Shown here in pieces: positions 26,040 to 34,464 of a stretch of DNA of 64,000 nt (its first letter is position 1; every line of letters starts with the position of its first letter). The position numbers were made by a program, and so were the translations under genes. Source of the DNA: JBBREP01 sp036501845 (lineage in GTDB: Bacteria; Actinomycetota; Acidimicrobiia; IMCC26256; PALSA-610); assembly GCA_036501845.1 (NCBI GenBank), contig DASXZO010000108.1:1-64000 (forward strand), given 5' to 3'. The notes beneath the pieces are model-generated. The model searched no databases, was not told the origin of the DNA, and worked only from the letters and a program-made list of their open reading frames with translations.

Positions 26040-27170
26040 GTGTTGGAACCCACCCGTCCCCGCTTGCACGCGCTCACCTGGACGGTGTGGATGCTCGCCG
26101 CTGCGGCCTGCGTGCAGCTGGCGCCGAGCCCGGTGTACGTGACCGTGGTGATCTTCGTGTCGGTGCTCGTCGTGGAAGTGCACGGACGGCGTTCGGCGCT
26201 CGCACGCGCCTTCCCGCTGATGGTGATGCTCGCGAGCGCCTTCGGCTTGGTGCGCGTGCTCATCACCGCGCTCACCACGCATTCCACCGGCGACGTCGTG
26301 TTGCTCACCATTCCGGTGCACGTCGCGCTCCCCAACTGGCTCGGCGGTTTCACCATCGGCGGCACGGTCGAGCGCGGCCCGGTGCTGCAGTCGCTGGCCG
26401 ACGCCTACTGGGTGGTGGGCTTCGTCACGGTGTTCGCGGCGTGGAACGCAGTGGTGTCGCATCACGAGGTGCTGCGCGCCGTGCCGCGCGCATTCCACGA
26501 ACCCGCGCTGGTCGTCACAGTGGCAATCGCGTTCGTGCCGTCGACGATTGCCGCCGTGCGCGACGCGCGCCTCGCCGAGCGCGCACGTTGCGGCATGCAA
26601 CCGCGGCGGCGCGGCCGGTTGCGACGCCTTGTGATCCCCGTGTTCGAAGGCGGCATCGAGCGCGCCATCAACCTCGCCGAGTCGATGGATTCGCGTGGTC
26701 TCGGCCACGGCAAGCCCGAACGCGCCGAGGCTGCCGCGGGGTGGTCGGTGCTGCTCGCGTTGCTCGCGTTCACCGGCGGCTTCGTCGCGCTCGTCAGCAA
26801 CGCCACCACCGCGGCCTACGGCGCGTTCACATTCGGCGCGGTTGCGTTCGGGGCGGCCGTTGTGGTGGCGTCGCGCGGGCATCGGCGCGCGCGCTACCGG
26901 CCCCGCCCGATCAAGGCACTCGACGTGGTGGTGATCGCCGGCGCGTTGCTCACCACCACCGCGGCCGCGCTCCTCGCTTCGTCACGCAGTGCCACACTCC
27001 ACTGGTCGTCGTTCGCGCCGCTGCACGCACCCACGATCGACCTCACGATGGTGGCGGTGTTCGCGTCGCTCGCTTTCCCCGTGCTCGCCACGTGGACGCT
27101 GGAGCGCGTGCGTGCGGTGCAACCTTCCGATTCGCCCGCTCTCGACCGCACCGTGAGCGCGCCGGCATGA
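26040..27170 (+). CDS. ecfT: ECF transporter transmembrane component EcfT (CbiQ family)
   Basis: A 376-residue membrane protein with hydrophobic helices at both ends and the CbiQ cytoplasmic region carrying two Ala-Arg-Gly-like coupling motifs (LAERARCGM and LAESMDSRGLG) that dock on the ATPases. It transmits ATP hydrolysis to the substrate-binding S component. GTG at 26040; TAGAGT ends nine bases before it, so the transcript may be leaderless. The ATPase gene overlaps by ATGA, and ecfT, ATPase, S component and crotonase form one coupled operon. Confidence 0.88.
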   Translation: MLEPTRPRLHALTWTVWMLAAAACVQLAPSPVYVTVVIFVSVLVVEVHGRRSALARAFPLMVMLASAFGLVRVLITALTTHSTGDVVLLTIPVHVALPNWLGGFTIGGTVERGPVLQSLADAYWVVGFVTVFAAWNAVVSHHEVLRAVPRAFHEPALVVTVAIAFVPSTIAAVRDARLAERARCGMQPRRRGRLRRLVIPVFEGGIERAINLAESMDSRGLGHGKPERAEAAAGWSVLLALLAFTGGFVALVSNATTAAYGAFTFGAVAFGAAVVVASRGHRRARYRPRPIKALDVVVIAGALLTTTAAALLASSRSATLHWSSFAPLHAPTIDLTMVAVFASLAFPVLATWTLERVRAVQPSDSPALDRTVSAPA

Positions 27171-28771
27171 GCACGCTCACCTACGAGGCGGTTCGCTACA
27201 CCTATGGCGAGGCACCCGGCCCCGCGCTCGACCACGTCGAGCTCGCGGTGGGCGACGGCGAGCTCGTGCTGGTGGTGGGGGGCTCCGGCTCGGGCAAGAG
27301 CACGATGCTGCGCGCCGCCAACGGCATCGTGCCGCACCTCACGGGGGGCACCTTCGCGGGCACCGTGCGCGTGGCGGGCCGATCGACGCGTGAGTACCCC
27401 CCGCGCAAGCTCGCCGACGTCGTGGGGTTCGTGCACCAGGATCCGGAATCGCAGTTCGTGGTCGACCACGTGGAGAGCGACGTGGCGTTCGTGGTCGAGA
27501 ACCTCGGCTTCGATCCGGCGACGATGCGCCGGCGCGTCGAAGAGGCACTCGACGCGCTCGCGATCGCACACCTGCGCGACCGCGAAGCCAGCACGTTGTC
27601 GGGCGGCGAGCGGCAACGCGTCGCGATCGCGGGCGCGCTCGCCGCCGCACCGTCATGCCTCGTGCTCGACGAGCCGACGAGCCAGCTCGATCCGCAGGGC
27701 GCAGAAGATGTGCTCGGCGCGCTGGCGCGGCTCAACACCGACCTTGGCACCACAGTGCTCATCGCCGAGCATCGACTCGACCGCGCCGCCCCACTCGCCG
27801 ATCGCTGCGTGATGCTCGACGCCGGCCGGGTGGTCGCCGATGGCACACCTCAGCAATCTCTCGCTGGATACGACGGCGCGCCGGTGGTGCTGCAGCTCGC
27901 GCGGGCGCTCGGCTGGACGCCGTTGCCACTGACCGTGAAACAGGCCCGCCTGCTCGCGGCGCAGTGGCCGCCTGCGAATGAGATCGCCGTGCCCGGCGCG
28001 CGTTTCGACGGTGGCGACCACACCGCGCCCGCACCGGGCGAAGCCATCGTGCGCGCGCGTGGCGTGCACGTCCGCTACGGCGCGTCCACTGCGGTGCACG
28101 ACGTCGACTGCGAGCTACGCGCCGGCGAAGTGGTGGCGCTGCTCGGCCGCAACGGCTCGGGCAAGAGCACACTCCTGCGTGCGCTCGCGGGGCTGCAGCG
28201 CCTCGGCCGCGGCTCGGTGGAGGTGTCGCAGGGCGAGCGCGTCGCCTACGTGCCGCAAGACCCCAACGCGCTGCTCTCGGCGCCCACCGTGCGGGCCGAG
28301 ATCGACGCGACCCTCCGCCTGCTCGACCGCGATCGACGCGCCGGCACCGCCGAACAGTGGATCGAGCGGCTCGCGCTCGGTGATCTCGTCGACCGTCATC
28401 CGCGCACCTTGTCGGGCGGCGAACGCCAACGGCTTGCGATCGCCGCGGTCGCGGTGGGCGGCGCGCGCGCGTTGCTGCTCGACGAGCCGACTCGCGGCAT
28501 GGACGCGGCATCGCGCACTGCGCTCGAACGTGCGATCCGCGAGCACGCCGACGGGGGCGGCGCGGTGATGCTGGCCACTCACGACGTGGAGCTCGCGTCG
28601 CGCGTGGCCACGCGCGTGGTCGTGCTCGGTGACGGCGACATCGTGGCCGACGGGCCGGCGCGGCGCGTGCTCGCCGGATCGTTGTTCGCCCCGCAGACGT
28701 TGCGCGTCCTCCCGCCGCTCCTCACCGTCGACGAAGCCGTTGCATGGGCCAGCGCCGGAGTGGCGCGATGA
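27167..28771 (+). CDS. Fused double ATPase of an ECF transporter (EcfA1-EcfA2)
   Basis: A 534-residue protein with two complete ABC domains. The first has Walker A GGSGSGKST (near residue 41), LSGGERQRVAIAGAL and Walker B CLVLDEPTSQLD; the second has LLGRNGSGKST (near residue 327), LSGGERQRLAIAAV and ALLLDEPTRGMD. Both domains keep signature and switch His (IAEHR, LATHD). ECF transporters normally use two separate ATPase chains, though fused forms are known. It is coupled by ATGA to both neighbours. Confidence 0.92.
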   Translation: MSTLTYEAVRYTYGEAPGPALDHVELAVGDGELVLVVGGSGSGKSTMLRAANGIVPHLTGGTFAGTVRVAGRSTREYPPRKLADVVGFVHQDPESQFVVDHVESDVAFVVENLGFDPATMRRRVEEALDALAIAHLRDREASTLSGGERQRVAIAGALAAAPSCLVLDEPTSQLDPQGAEDVLGALARLNTDLGTTVLIAEHRLDRAAPLADRCVMLDAGRVVADGTPQQSLAGYDGAPVVLQLARALGWTPLPLTVKQARLLAAQWPPANEIAVPGARFDGGDHTAPAPGEAIVRARGVHVRYGASTAVHDVDCELRAGEVVALLGRNGSGKSTLLRALAGLQRLGRGSVEVSQGERVAYVPQDPNALLSAPTVRAEIDATLRLLDRDRRAGTAEQWIERLALGDLVDRHPRTLSGGERQRLAIAAVAVGGARALLLDEPTRGMDAASRTALERAIREHADGGGAVMLATHDVELASRVATRVVVLGDGDIVADGPARRVLAGSLFAPQTLRVLPPLLTVDEAVAWASAGVAR

Positions 28772-29577
28772 GTGCCGCGACGATTCCCGCGACCGAGCGG
28801 CGCGCACCGTTCCGGCCGGTCGCCGTGTACCTGCTCACCGCAGTGGTGGGCATCGTGGCGTTCGCCTGGCCGTTCTGGCTCACCAACGACTCGCTCGCCG
28901 GCACCGACCACTCCGGTGACGCCTGGTTGTGGGCGAGCCTGCTCGGCCTCATCGTGGTGGGCGCGGTGCTGCTCGAAGTGGTCGAGGGCACCATGAACGG
29001 GGCGACGATCGCGGTGCTCGGCGTGCTCGCGAGCATGAACGGGTTGCTGCGCCTGCTCGACCTGCCGGGCGGCGGCAACGCCATGTTCTTCCTCACGATC
29101 CTCGCCGCCGCGGTACTCGGACCGCGCCGCGGGCTACTCCTCGGACTCACTGCGATGGCCGCGTCGGCAGTGATCACCGCGGGGATCGGCCCGTGGCTGC
29201 CGTACCAGATGCTCGGGCTGGGTGCGATCGGCGCGGCCGCGGGGTGGATGGGCATCGCCATCGAACGCACGGCGCTGCGCACGCAGGTGCTCATCCTCGC
29301 GGCGTTCGGCTGGTGCGCCGCGTTCGGTTACGGCGCGCTCATGAACCTGTGGACGTGGCCGCTGATCCGCGACGGCGGCGCCTTGAGCTACGCGCCCGGC
29401 CTCGGGTTCTTCGGCACGCTGCACCGCTATTGGACGTTCTACATGGCCACGTCGTTCGCGTGGGATGCCGCCGGAGCACTCGCCAACGCGGTGCTACTCG
29501 TGCTCGTGGGCGCGCCGATCTTGCGCTGCCTGCGCCGGATCCGCCACCGCGTCTCGCCTTCTACTGTGTGGGCGTGA
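28768..29577 (+). CDS. ECF transporter S (substrate-binding) component
   Basis: A 269-residue protein with about six hydrophobic helices. The central part, ASMNGLLRLLDLPGGGNAMFFLTILAAAVLGPRRGLLLGLTAMAAS, is typical of S components. Position, directly after the fused ATPase and overlapping it by ATGA, supports the call. No vitamin can be assigned from sequence by eye. Divergent location from a carotenoid oxygenase under a shared dyad raises the possibility of a hydrophobic or apocarotenoid-related substrate, but this is speculation. Confidence 0.82.
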   Translation: MSAATIPATERRAPFRPVAVYLLTAVVGIVAFAWPFWLTNDSLAGTDHSGDAWLWASLLGLIVVGAVLLEVVEGTMNGATIAVLGVLASMNGLLRLLDLPGGGNAMFFLTILAAAVLGPRRGLLLGLTAMAASAVITAGIGPWLPYQMLGLGAIGAAAGWMGIAIERTALRTQVLILAAFGWCAAFGYGALMNLWTWPLIRDGGALSYAPGLGFFGTLHRYWTFYMATSFAWDAAGALANAVLLVLVGAPILRCLRRIRHRVSPSTVWA

Positions 29578-30359
29578 CTACTCCGTCGCACATCGCCGTC
29601 GACGACTCGACGCCGATCGTGCGGGTGATGCTCGACGAGCCGGCCCGGCGCAACCCGCTCTCGCTGGCGACGATGCGCGAGCTCATCACCACGCTCGAGA
29701 CCATCGACACCACGCACGCGCGCGTGGTGGTGCTCGGCGGGAACGGACCGGCGTTCAGCGCCGGCCACGACCTCGGCGAGATCGCAGGCATCGAGCACGA
29801 CGGCGACTACACGGAGCTCTTCGATACGTGCGTCGCTTTGATGCGCACGATCCATCGCATCGCGCAACCCGTGATCGCGCGCGTCCACGGGGTGGCCACC
29901 GCGGCGGGCTGTCAGCTGGTTGCGGGCTGCGACCTCGCCGTGTGCACCGACACTGCTCGCTTTGCCACTCCGGGAGTGAACATCGGGCTGTTCTGCTCGA
30001 CGCCGATGGTGCCGCTCACGCGAGCGGTCGGGCGCAAGCGCAGCATGGCGATGCTGCTCACCGGCGAGATGATCGACGCAGCCACCGCTCGCGAATGGGG
30101 GCTCGTGAACGAAGTGGTGCCGGAAGATGCGCTCGATGATGCCGTCGGTCGGCTCGCCGGTCGCATCGTGCAGGCAAGTGGCGAAGTGGTCGCGCTCGGC
30201 AAGCGCACGTTCTGGGAGCAACTCGAGGTGGGCGAGTCGGAGGCCTACGCGCTCACTGCGCCGGTGATGGCCCGCAACGCCACGCTCGCGGACGCGCGCG
30301 AGGGCATCGACGCGTTCCTGCACAAGCGCACGCCCGATTGGCCGTCAGCGCAGGTGTGA
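29574..30359 (+). CDS. Enoyl-CoA hydratase/isomerase family protein (ECHDC3-like)
   Basis: A 261-residue crotonase-fold protein. The oxyanion-hole segments FSAGHDLGEI and HGVATAAGCQLVAGCDLAV are intact, and the ATPGVNIGLFCSTPMVPLTRAVG region resembles the ECHDC3 subgroup, in which the usual catalytic Glu is replaced. It therefore may not be an ordinary hydratase. GTG at 29574 overlaps the S-component stop (GTGA), so it belongs to the ECF operon. The stop overlaps by 15 bp with the convergent membrane gene. Confidence 0.87.
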   Translation: MTTPSHIAVDDSTPIVRVMLDEPARRNPLSLATMRELITTLETIDTTHARVVVLGGNGPAFSAGHDLGEIAGIEHDGDYTELFDTCVALMRTIHRIAQPVIARVHGVATAAGCQLVAGCDLAVCTDTARFATPGVNIGLFCSTPMVPLTRAVGRKRSMAMLLTGEMIDAATAREWGLVNEVVPEDALDDAVGRLAGRIVQASGEVVALGKRTFWEQLEVGESEAYALTAPVMARNATLADAREGIDAFLHKRTPDWPSAQV

Positions 30360-30827
30360 GTCACCTTCGGTGACGATGAGCGCGCCCGCGGCTGCGAGCC
30401 AGAACACCGCGGCGCACGTGAGCTCGACTGCCCAGCGCACACCCAGCACGGACGAGTCGAGCACACCGTTCACGATGACCGCGGCAAGGAAGCTCACCGC
30501 GCACACGAGCGCGGCGAACAGCCCGCGGCGCAGCCGCATGTAGAGACCCACGGCGGCAAAGAGCGCGGCCATCCAGAACACGGTCGCGAGCGCGAGCGCG
30601 TACAGGCTTCCCGCCACGTCGGCGTCGCGCGCCACCGGCGCGACGAACCATCCGAGTGCGCAGCACACCGCGCCGACGAGCACGATCGCGATCGCCACGT
30701 CGGTGCGCACTTCGTGGACTGCATCGGCAGTGCCGAGCGCGCGGGCGCGCGATCGTTCGAGCTGCTCGGCGAGTGCCGGAATCGCGCGGTCGCGCAAGCG
30801 AGCCGGCTGCTGCTGATCCTGCGCCAC
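30345..30827 (-). CDS. Four-helix membrane protein, unknown
   Basis: A 160-residue protein with a charged N-terminal 45 residues (RDRAIPALAEQLERSRARALG) and four hydrophobic helices (about residues 44-62, 76-96, 104-124, 132-150), ending TEGDSHLR. No family recognised. GTG at 30827 is chosen as the start; a GTG at 30857 is also possible and no ribosome site is evident for either. Its end overlaps the convergent crotonase by 15 bp. Confidence 0.6.
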   Translation of the reverse strand: MAQDQQQPARLRDRAIPALAEQLERSRARALGTADAVHEVRTDVAIAIVLVGAVCCALGWFVAPVARDADVAGSLYALALATVFWMAALFAAVGLYMRLRRGLFAALVCAVSFLAAVIVNGVLDSSVLGVRWAVELTCAAVFWLAAAGALIVTEGDSHLR

Positions 30828-30913
30828 GTTGTGTTGTCGAACCCGTCGGAGCGGCACTGAAGAGCGGGATGCGGATACCGTCCGGGCCGAACGACCCAGG
30901 GAGAGGAACAGCG

Positions 30914-31681
30914 ATGGCAGTCGTCGAACAGGAACGGCGCGGGCGAGTGCAGATCCTCCGGCTCAACCGGCCCGAAGCCAGGAACGCAGTGAGCCCCGAG
31001 GTGAGCCAGGCGATGGCCGCGGCGCTCGACGCGATCGAGGACGACGGCGAGGTGCGCGCCGTGGTGGTCACGGGCACCGGCGACGTGTTCTGCGCCGGCG
31101 CCGACCTCAAAGTGGTGGCCGAAGGTCGCGGCATGGAGATCGCCCGGGCCAAGGGCGGCTTCGCCGGGCTCACGAACCGTGACTTCCCGAAGCCGATCAT
31201 CGCTGCGGTGCAGGGCCCGGCGCTCGCAGGTGGCTTCGAGATCGTGCTCTCGTGCGATCTGGTGGTGGCCGCCGACGACGCCCGCTTCGGCATCCCCGAG
31301 GCGGCCCGGGGCCTGCTCGCCGCCGCCGGCGGGCTGATCCGGCTCCCCAAGCGGGTGCCGATGGCTTTGGCGCTGGAAATGGCGATGACGGGCGACCCGA
31401 TTTCTGCCGACCGAGCCCACGAGCTCGGCCTCGTCAACCGGCTGGTGCCCAAGGCGGAGGTGCTCGACGCGGCGGTGGCGCTCGCCGATCGCATCGGGCA
31501 GAACTCGCCGATCGCCGTGCGCTTGTCGCGCAAGCTCGTGCGCGAAGCGGCCGAGATCAGTGAGGCCGACGGCTGGCGGCTCACCAACGAGTACGCGGTG
31601 CAGGTGTTCTCGAGCGGCGACGCCGTGGAGGGTGCCAGCGCTTTCGCCGAGAAGCGGTCGCCGAACTGGAAGAGCGCCTGA
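30914..31681 (+). CDS. Enoyl-CoA hydratase (crotonase family, EchA-type)
   Basis: A 255-residue enzyme hydrating enoyl-CoA in beta-oxidation. The oxyanion segments CAGADLKVV and QGPALAGGFEIVLSCDLVVAADDARFGIPEAARGLL are standard, with a Glu in the IPEA position. ATG at 30914 follows GAGAGGAAC with good spacing. It lacks MenB features (no SGGDQ or GSFD), so although it precedes merR-menG it is not the naphthoate synthase. The gap to merR contains the MerR-type promoter, so it is a separate unit. Confidence 0.9.
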   Translation: MAVVEQERRGRVQILRLNRPEARNAVSPEVSQAMAAALDAIEDDGEVRAVVVTGTGDVFCAGADLKVVAEGRGMEIARAKGGFAGLTNRDFPKPIIAAVQGPALAGGFEIVLSCDLVVAADDARFGIPEAARGLLAAAGGLIRLPKRVPMALALEMAMTGDPISADRAHELGLVNRLVPKAEVLDAAVALADRIGQNSPIAVRLSRKLVREAAEISEADGWRLTNEYAVQVFSSGDAVEGASAFAEKRSPNWKSA

Positions 31682-31695
31682 GCCGAGGCCGCCCA

Positions 31696-31728
31696 TTGCA
31701 ATCGTGGGAGTGATCGCTCCTACGATTG
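31696..31728 (+). promoter_or_regulatory. MerR-type promoter/operator upstream of merR-menG-menF
   Basis: A -35-like TTGCAA (31696-31701) and a -10 TACGAT (31721-31726) are separated by 19 bp, the stretched spacer typical of promoters activated by MerR proteins. An inverted repeat fills the spacer and extends over the -10: left arm CAATCGTGGGAG (31699-31710), six bases, right arm CTCCTACGATTG (31717-31728), with one mismatched pair. The GTG of merR starts four bases after the repeat, so the transcript is probably leaderless and autoregulated. Confidence 0.7.
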
Positions 31729-31732
31729 GGAT

Positions 31733-32545
31733 GTGCCCACCGATCAGCCACTCGACCAGCGTGGCGACGAGCGGGGCGAGCGTTATCGCGTCGACGAGCT
31801 GGGCGAGCTCACCGGCACGTCGGTCGACACGATCCGCTTCTACCAAAAGCGTCGGCTGCTCGATCCGCCCCGGCGCGACGGTCGCATTGCCTGGTACGGC
31901 CCCGAGCACCGAGAGCGGCTCGCCCGCATTCGCGAGCTGCGCCTGCGCGGTCTCACACTCGCCCTGATCGGACGGCTCGTGCGTGGCGAGCTCGACGCCA
32001 GCGACGCGCCGCTCGCCGCCGCGGTCGCCGCCGCCGACACCGGTGACGACAGCGAAGAGTTCCTCACGCTCGGCGAGCTCGCGGCCCGCACGAGCATGCC
32101 CGAGGAGCTGCTGCGCACCGTTGCGGCCGAGGGCCTGCTCGTGCCGCGCGTGCACGAAGGCGAACCGCGCTACACGGCGAGCGACGTCGACGTGATCGCG
32201 GCCGGTCTCGCGTTGATCGGCACTGGCCTGCCGATGACCGAGGTGCTCGCCCTCGCCCGTTCGCATCACGCCCGCACGCGCGCCACGGCCGAAGAGGCCG
32301 TGGCCATGTTCGACGAGTACATCCGCCGGCCGCTCCGCGCGAGCGAAGAACCCGACGACGACAAGGCCCAACGTCTGGTCGACGCGTTCCGCGTGATGCT
32401 TCCCGCGGTCACCGCGCTCGTGGAGCACCACTTCCGCCGCATGCTGCTCACGGTCGCGCAAGAACATCTCGAGTCGGTGGGCGACGCCACCGAGCTGGCC
32501 GCTGTCGCAGTTGAGGCAACCCGCCGCATCGAGCGCACGCCGTGA
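31733..32545 (+). CDS. MerR-family transcriptional regulator
   Basis: A 270-residue regulator. The N-terminal winged helix-turn-helix reads YRVDELGELTGTSVDTIRFYQKRRLLDPPRRDGRIAWYG; the helix RERLARIRELRLRGLTLALIGRLV follows. A second MerR-like HTH appears from about residue 104 (LTLGELAARTSMPEELLRTVAAEGLLVPR), and the C-terminus is a longer helical effector or dimer domain without the Cys ligands of metal sensors. It overlaps menG by GTGA and is preceded by its own dyad, repeated between menA and menE. I infer that it controls menaquinone synthesis; the signal is unknown. Confidence 0.88.
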   Translation: MPTDQPLDQRGDERGERYRVDELGELTGTSVDTIRFYQKRRLLDPPRRDGRIAWYGPEHRERLARIRELRLRGLTLALIGRLVRGELDASDAPLAAAVAAADTGDDSEEFLTLGELAARTSMPEELLRTVAAEGLLVPRVHEGEPRYTASDVDVIAAGLALIGTGLPMTEVLALARSHHARTRATAEEAVAMFDEYIRRPLRASEEPDDDKAQRLVDAFRVMLPAVTALVEHHFRRMLLTVAQEHLESVGDATELAAVAVEATRRIERTP

Positions 32546-33234
32546 CCGCCACGCGCCCGCTCCCCGCCGAGCATGAGAAAGCGGCCGCGGTCGAAGCGAT
32601 GTTCGATCGCATCGCGCCGCGCTACGACCGCATGAACCGGCTGCTCACGTTCCGTCTCGACGTCGGCTGGCGCCGGCGCGCGGTGGCGGCATTGAACCTT
32701 GGCGCCGGCGCGCGCGTGCTCGACCTGGCGTGCGGCACCGGCGACCTGTGCAACGACCTGCAACAGGCAGGTTTCCACGTGGTCGGCGTCGACTTCTCCG
32801 CCGGGATGCTCGGTGCCGCCACCACCACGGCGTCGCTCGTGCGCGGCGATGTGTTGCACCTCCCGGTGCCCAACGGGTCGATCGACGGCATCGCGTGCGG
32901 CTTCGCGCTGCGCAACTTCAGCGCCCTGCCGCCGTTCTTCGCGGCCTGCGCCACCGCGCTGCGAACCGGCGGGCGCGCCGCCTTTCTCGATGTCGGCGAG
33001 CCGCGCTCGGCCGTGCTCCGCGCCGGTCACACGCTCTACTTCCGGCGCGTCGTGCCGTTTATCGGCGGGCTGCTGAGCGACCGCGCCGCGTACTCGTACT
33101 TGCCCGCCTCGACCGCGTATCTCCCCCAGCCCGCCGAGCTCGTTGCACTCGTCGGTGCGGCCGGGTTCACCGACGTACGGCACCAGCGGCTCGGCCTCGG
33201 GGCCGCGCAACTCGTCACGGCAACCCGTCGATGA
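32542..33234 (+). CDS. menG: Demethylmenaquinone methyltransferase (MenG/UbiE)
   Basis: A 230-residue SAM-dependent C-methyltransferase that makes the final step of menaquinone synthesis. The UbiE start FDRIAPRYDRMNRLLTF, SAM motif LDLACGTGDL (residues 60-69) and LRNFSALPPFF segment are present, as is the family end AAYSYLPASTAYLPQPAELVALV. GTG overlaps the merR stop and its own stop overlaps the menF ATG, so the three genes are one coupled operon. Confidence 0.93.
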   Translation: MTATRPLPAEHEKAAAVEAMFDRIAPRYDRMNRLLTFRLDVGWRRRAVAALNLGAGARVLDLACGTGDLCNDLQQAGFHVVGVDFSAGMLGAATTTASLVRGDVLHLPVPNGSIDGIACGFALRNFSALPPFFAACATALRTGGRAAFLDVGEPRSAVLRAGHTLYFRRVVPFIGGLLSDRAAYSYLPASTAYLPQPAELVALVGAAGFTDVRHQRLGLGAAQLVTATRR

Positions 33235-34430
33235 CCGCCGGCACTTCCACCCAACTCGTCGCGCGTACGCGCACGGTCGACCGCCCTCACGATGTGGCCG
33301 CGGCGCTGGATTCTCTCGGCAACAACGGCTTCTGCTGGATCGACGGCGACCGCGTGATCATCGCCGCGGGCGTTGCCGCGCGCGTCTCCGCGGCCCACGC
33401 CGGCGACATGTTGCAATCGGTGACCGTCGACGGCGACACGAGGTTCGGACCGATCGCGTGCGGCGCGCTCACGTTCGACGCACCGTCCGACGCACTGTTG
33501 ACGATCCCAGCTCGCGTGTTACGAGTCGACAATGACGGCGCGCGAATCACCGAGATCGACGGCGCACCGGTGGGCGCGCCACCCGCGTGGTCTGGAGTGC
33601 CGCGTCGCTTCGCGGTCGAGGCTCGTCAAGACCTCGCCACATGGGACACGGCCGTCGCCGCGGTGACCGCGCGCATCGACCGCGGCGAGGTGGTGAAGGT
33701 GGTGCTCGCACGCGAGGTCACCATCGATGCCGACACCGCACTCGCACCGGTCGACGTGCTCGCTCGGTTGTACGCCGCGCAGCCTGGTTGCTTCGTGTTC
33801 GGCGCCGGACGCGCACCCGATCGCTGGTTCGTGGGCGCGAGCCCCGAGCTACTCGTGCGGCGGCGCGGCGAAATCGTGGAGTCGCGACCCATGGCCGGCA
33901 CGGTCGCGCGCGGTGCGCGGCCGGACGACGACGCCGCCGCGGTCGCTGCACTCGACGCCTCGCCGAAGCAGCGATCCGAGCACCGCATTGTGATCGACGC
34001 AGTGGTGGCTGGACTTGCTCGCCATTGCGACGAGGTCGTCGCCGGCGAGCCCGAGGCCGTTCGCTACACCGCAGTCACGCACCTCGCCACGCGGATTCGC
34101 GGCCGGATCCGCCACAATGCCAGCGCGCTCGACCTCGCGCTCGATCTTCACCCCACGCCGGCGGTCGGCGGCACGCCCAACGATGCCGCGCGCAAGGCGA
34201 TCACCGAGCTCGAGCCGTTCGACCGCGGGCACTACGCCGCGCCGGTCGGATGGGTCGACGCCCACGGTGACGGAGAGTTCGCGGTGGCGCTGCGATGTGC
34301 GGAGCTGCGCGGCTCGCACGCGCGCCTGCTCGCGGGCGCGGGCATCGTTGCCGGCTCCGATCCCGACGACGAATGGGCCGAGACGCAAGCCAAGCTCGAA
34401 CCCATGCTCCGAGCCCTCGTGCGGCCGTAA
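33231..34430 (+). CDS. menF: Isochorismate synthase (MenF-type)
   Basis: A 399-residue chorismate-utilising enzyme giving isochorismate, first step of menaquinone synthesis. KVVLAREVTI, FVGASPELLVRRRGEIVESRPMAGTVARG, the SEHRIVIDAV helix, HLATRIRGRI and LHPTPAVGGTPNDAA are all standard. The LHPTPAVGG region suits isochorismate synthase rather than anthranilate synthase. A siderophore role is possible for such enzymes, but coupling to menG by ATGA settles it as menaquinone. Confidence 0.93.
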   Translation: MTAGTSTQLVARTRTVDRPHDVAAALDSLGNNGFCWIDGDRVIIAAGVAARVSAAHAGDMLQSVTVDGDTRFGPIACGALTFDAPSDALLTIPARVLRVDNDGARITEIDGAPVGAPPAWSGVPRRFAVEARQDLATWDTAVAAVTARIDRGEVVKVVLAREVTIDADTALAPVDVLARLYAAQPGCFVFGAGRAPDRWFVGASPELLVRRRGEIVESRPMAGTVARGARPDDDAAAVAALDASPKQRSEHRIVIDAVVAGLARHCDEVVAGEPEAVRYTAVTHLATRIRGRIRHNASALDLALDLHPTPAVGGTPNDAARKAITELEPFDRGHYAAPVGWVDAHGDGEFAVALRCAELRGSHARLLAGAGIVAGSDPDDEWAETQAKLEPMLRALVRP

Positions 34431-34439
34431 TGCGTGTGC

Positions 34440-34461
34440 CTCGCCTGCGTTCCGCGGCGAG
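34440..34461. terminator. Weak hairpin between convergent menF and SDR genes
   Basis: CTCGCC (34440-34445) pairs with GGCGAG (34456-34461) around a ten-base loop, ten bases after the menF stop and just past the SDR stop. There is no T-run, so this is a possible but unproven bidirectional terminator. Confidence 0.3.
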
Positions 34462-34464
34462 CAG

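Noticed and set aside
30914..31681. Crotonase next to merR-menG as MenB
   Set aside because: It has the ordinary EchA oxyanion and Glu segments and lacks MenB-specific motifs; the MerR promoter also separates it from the men operon.
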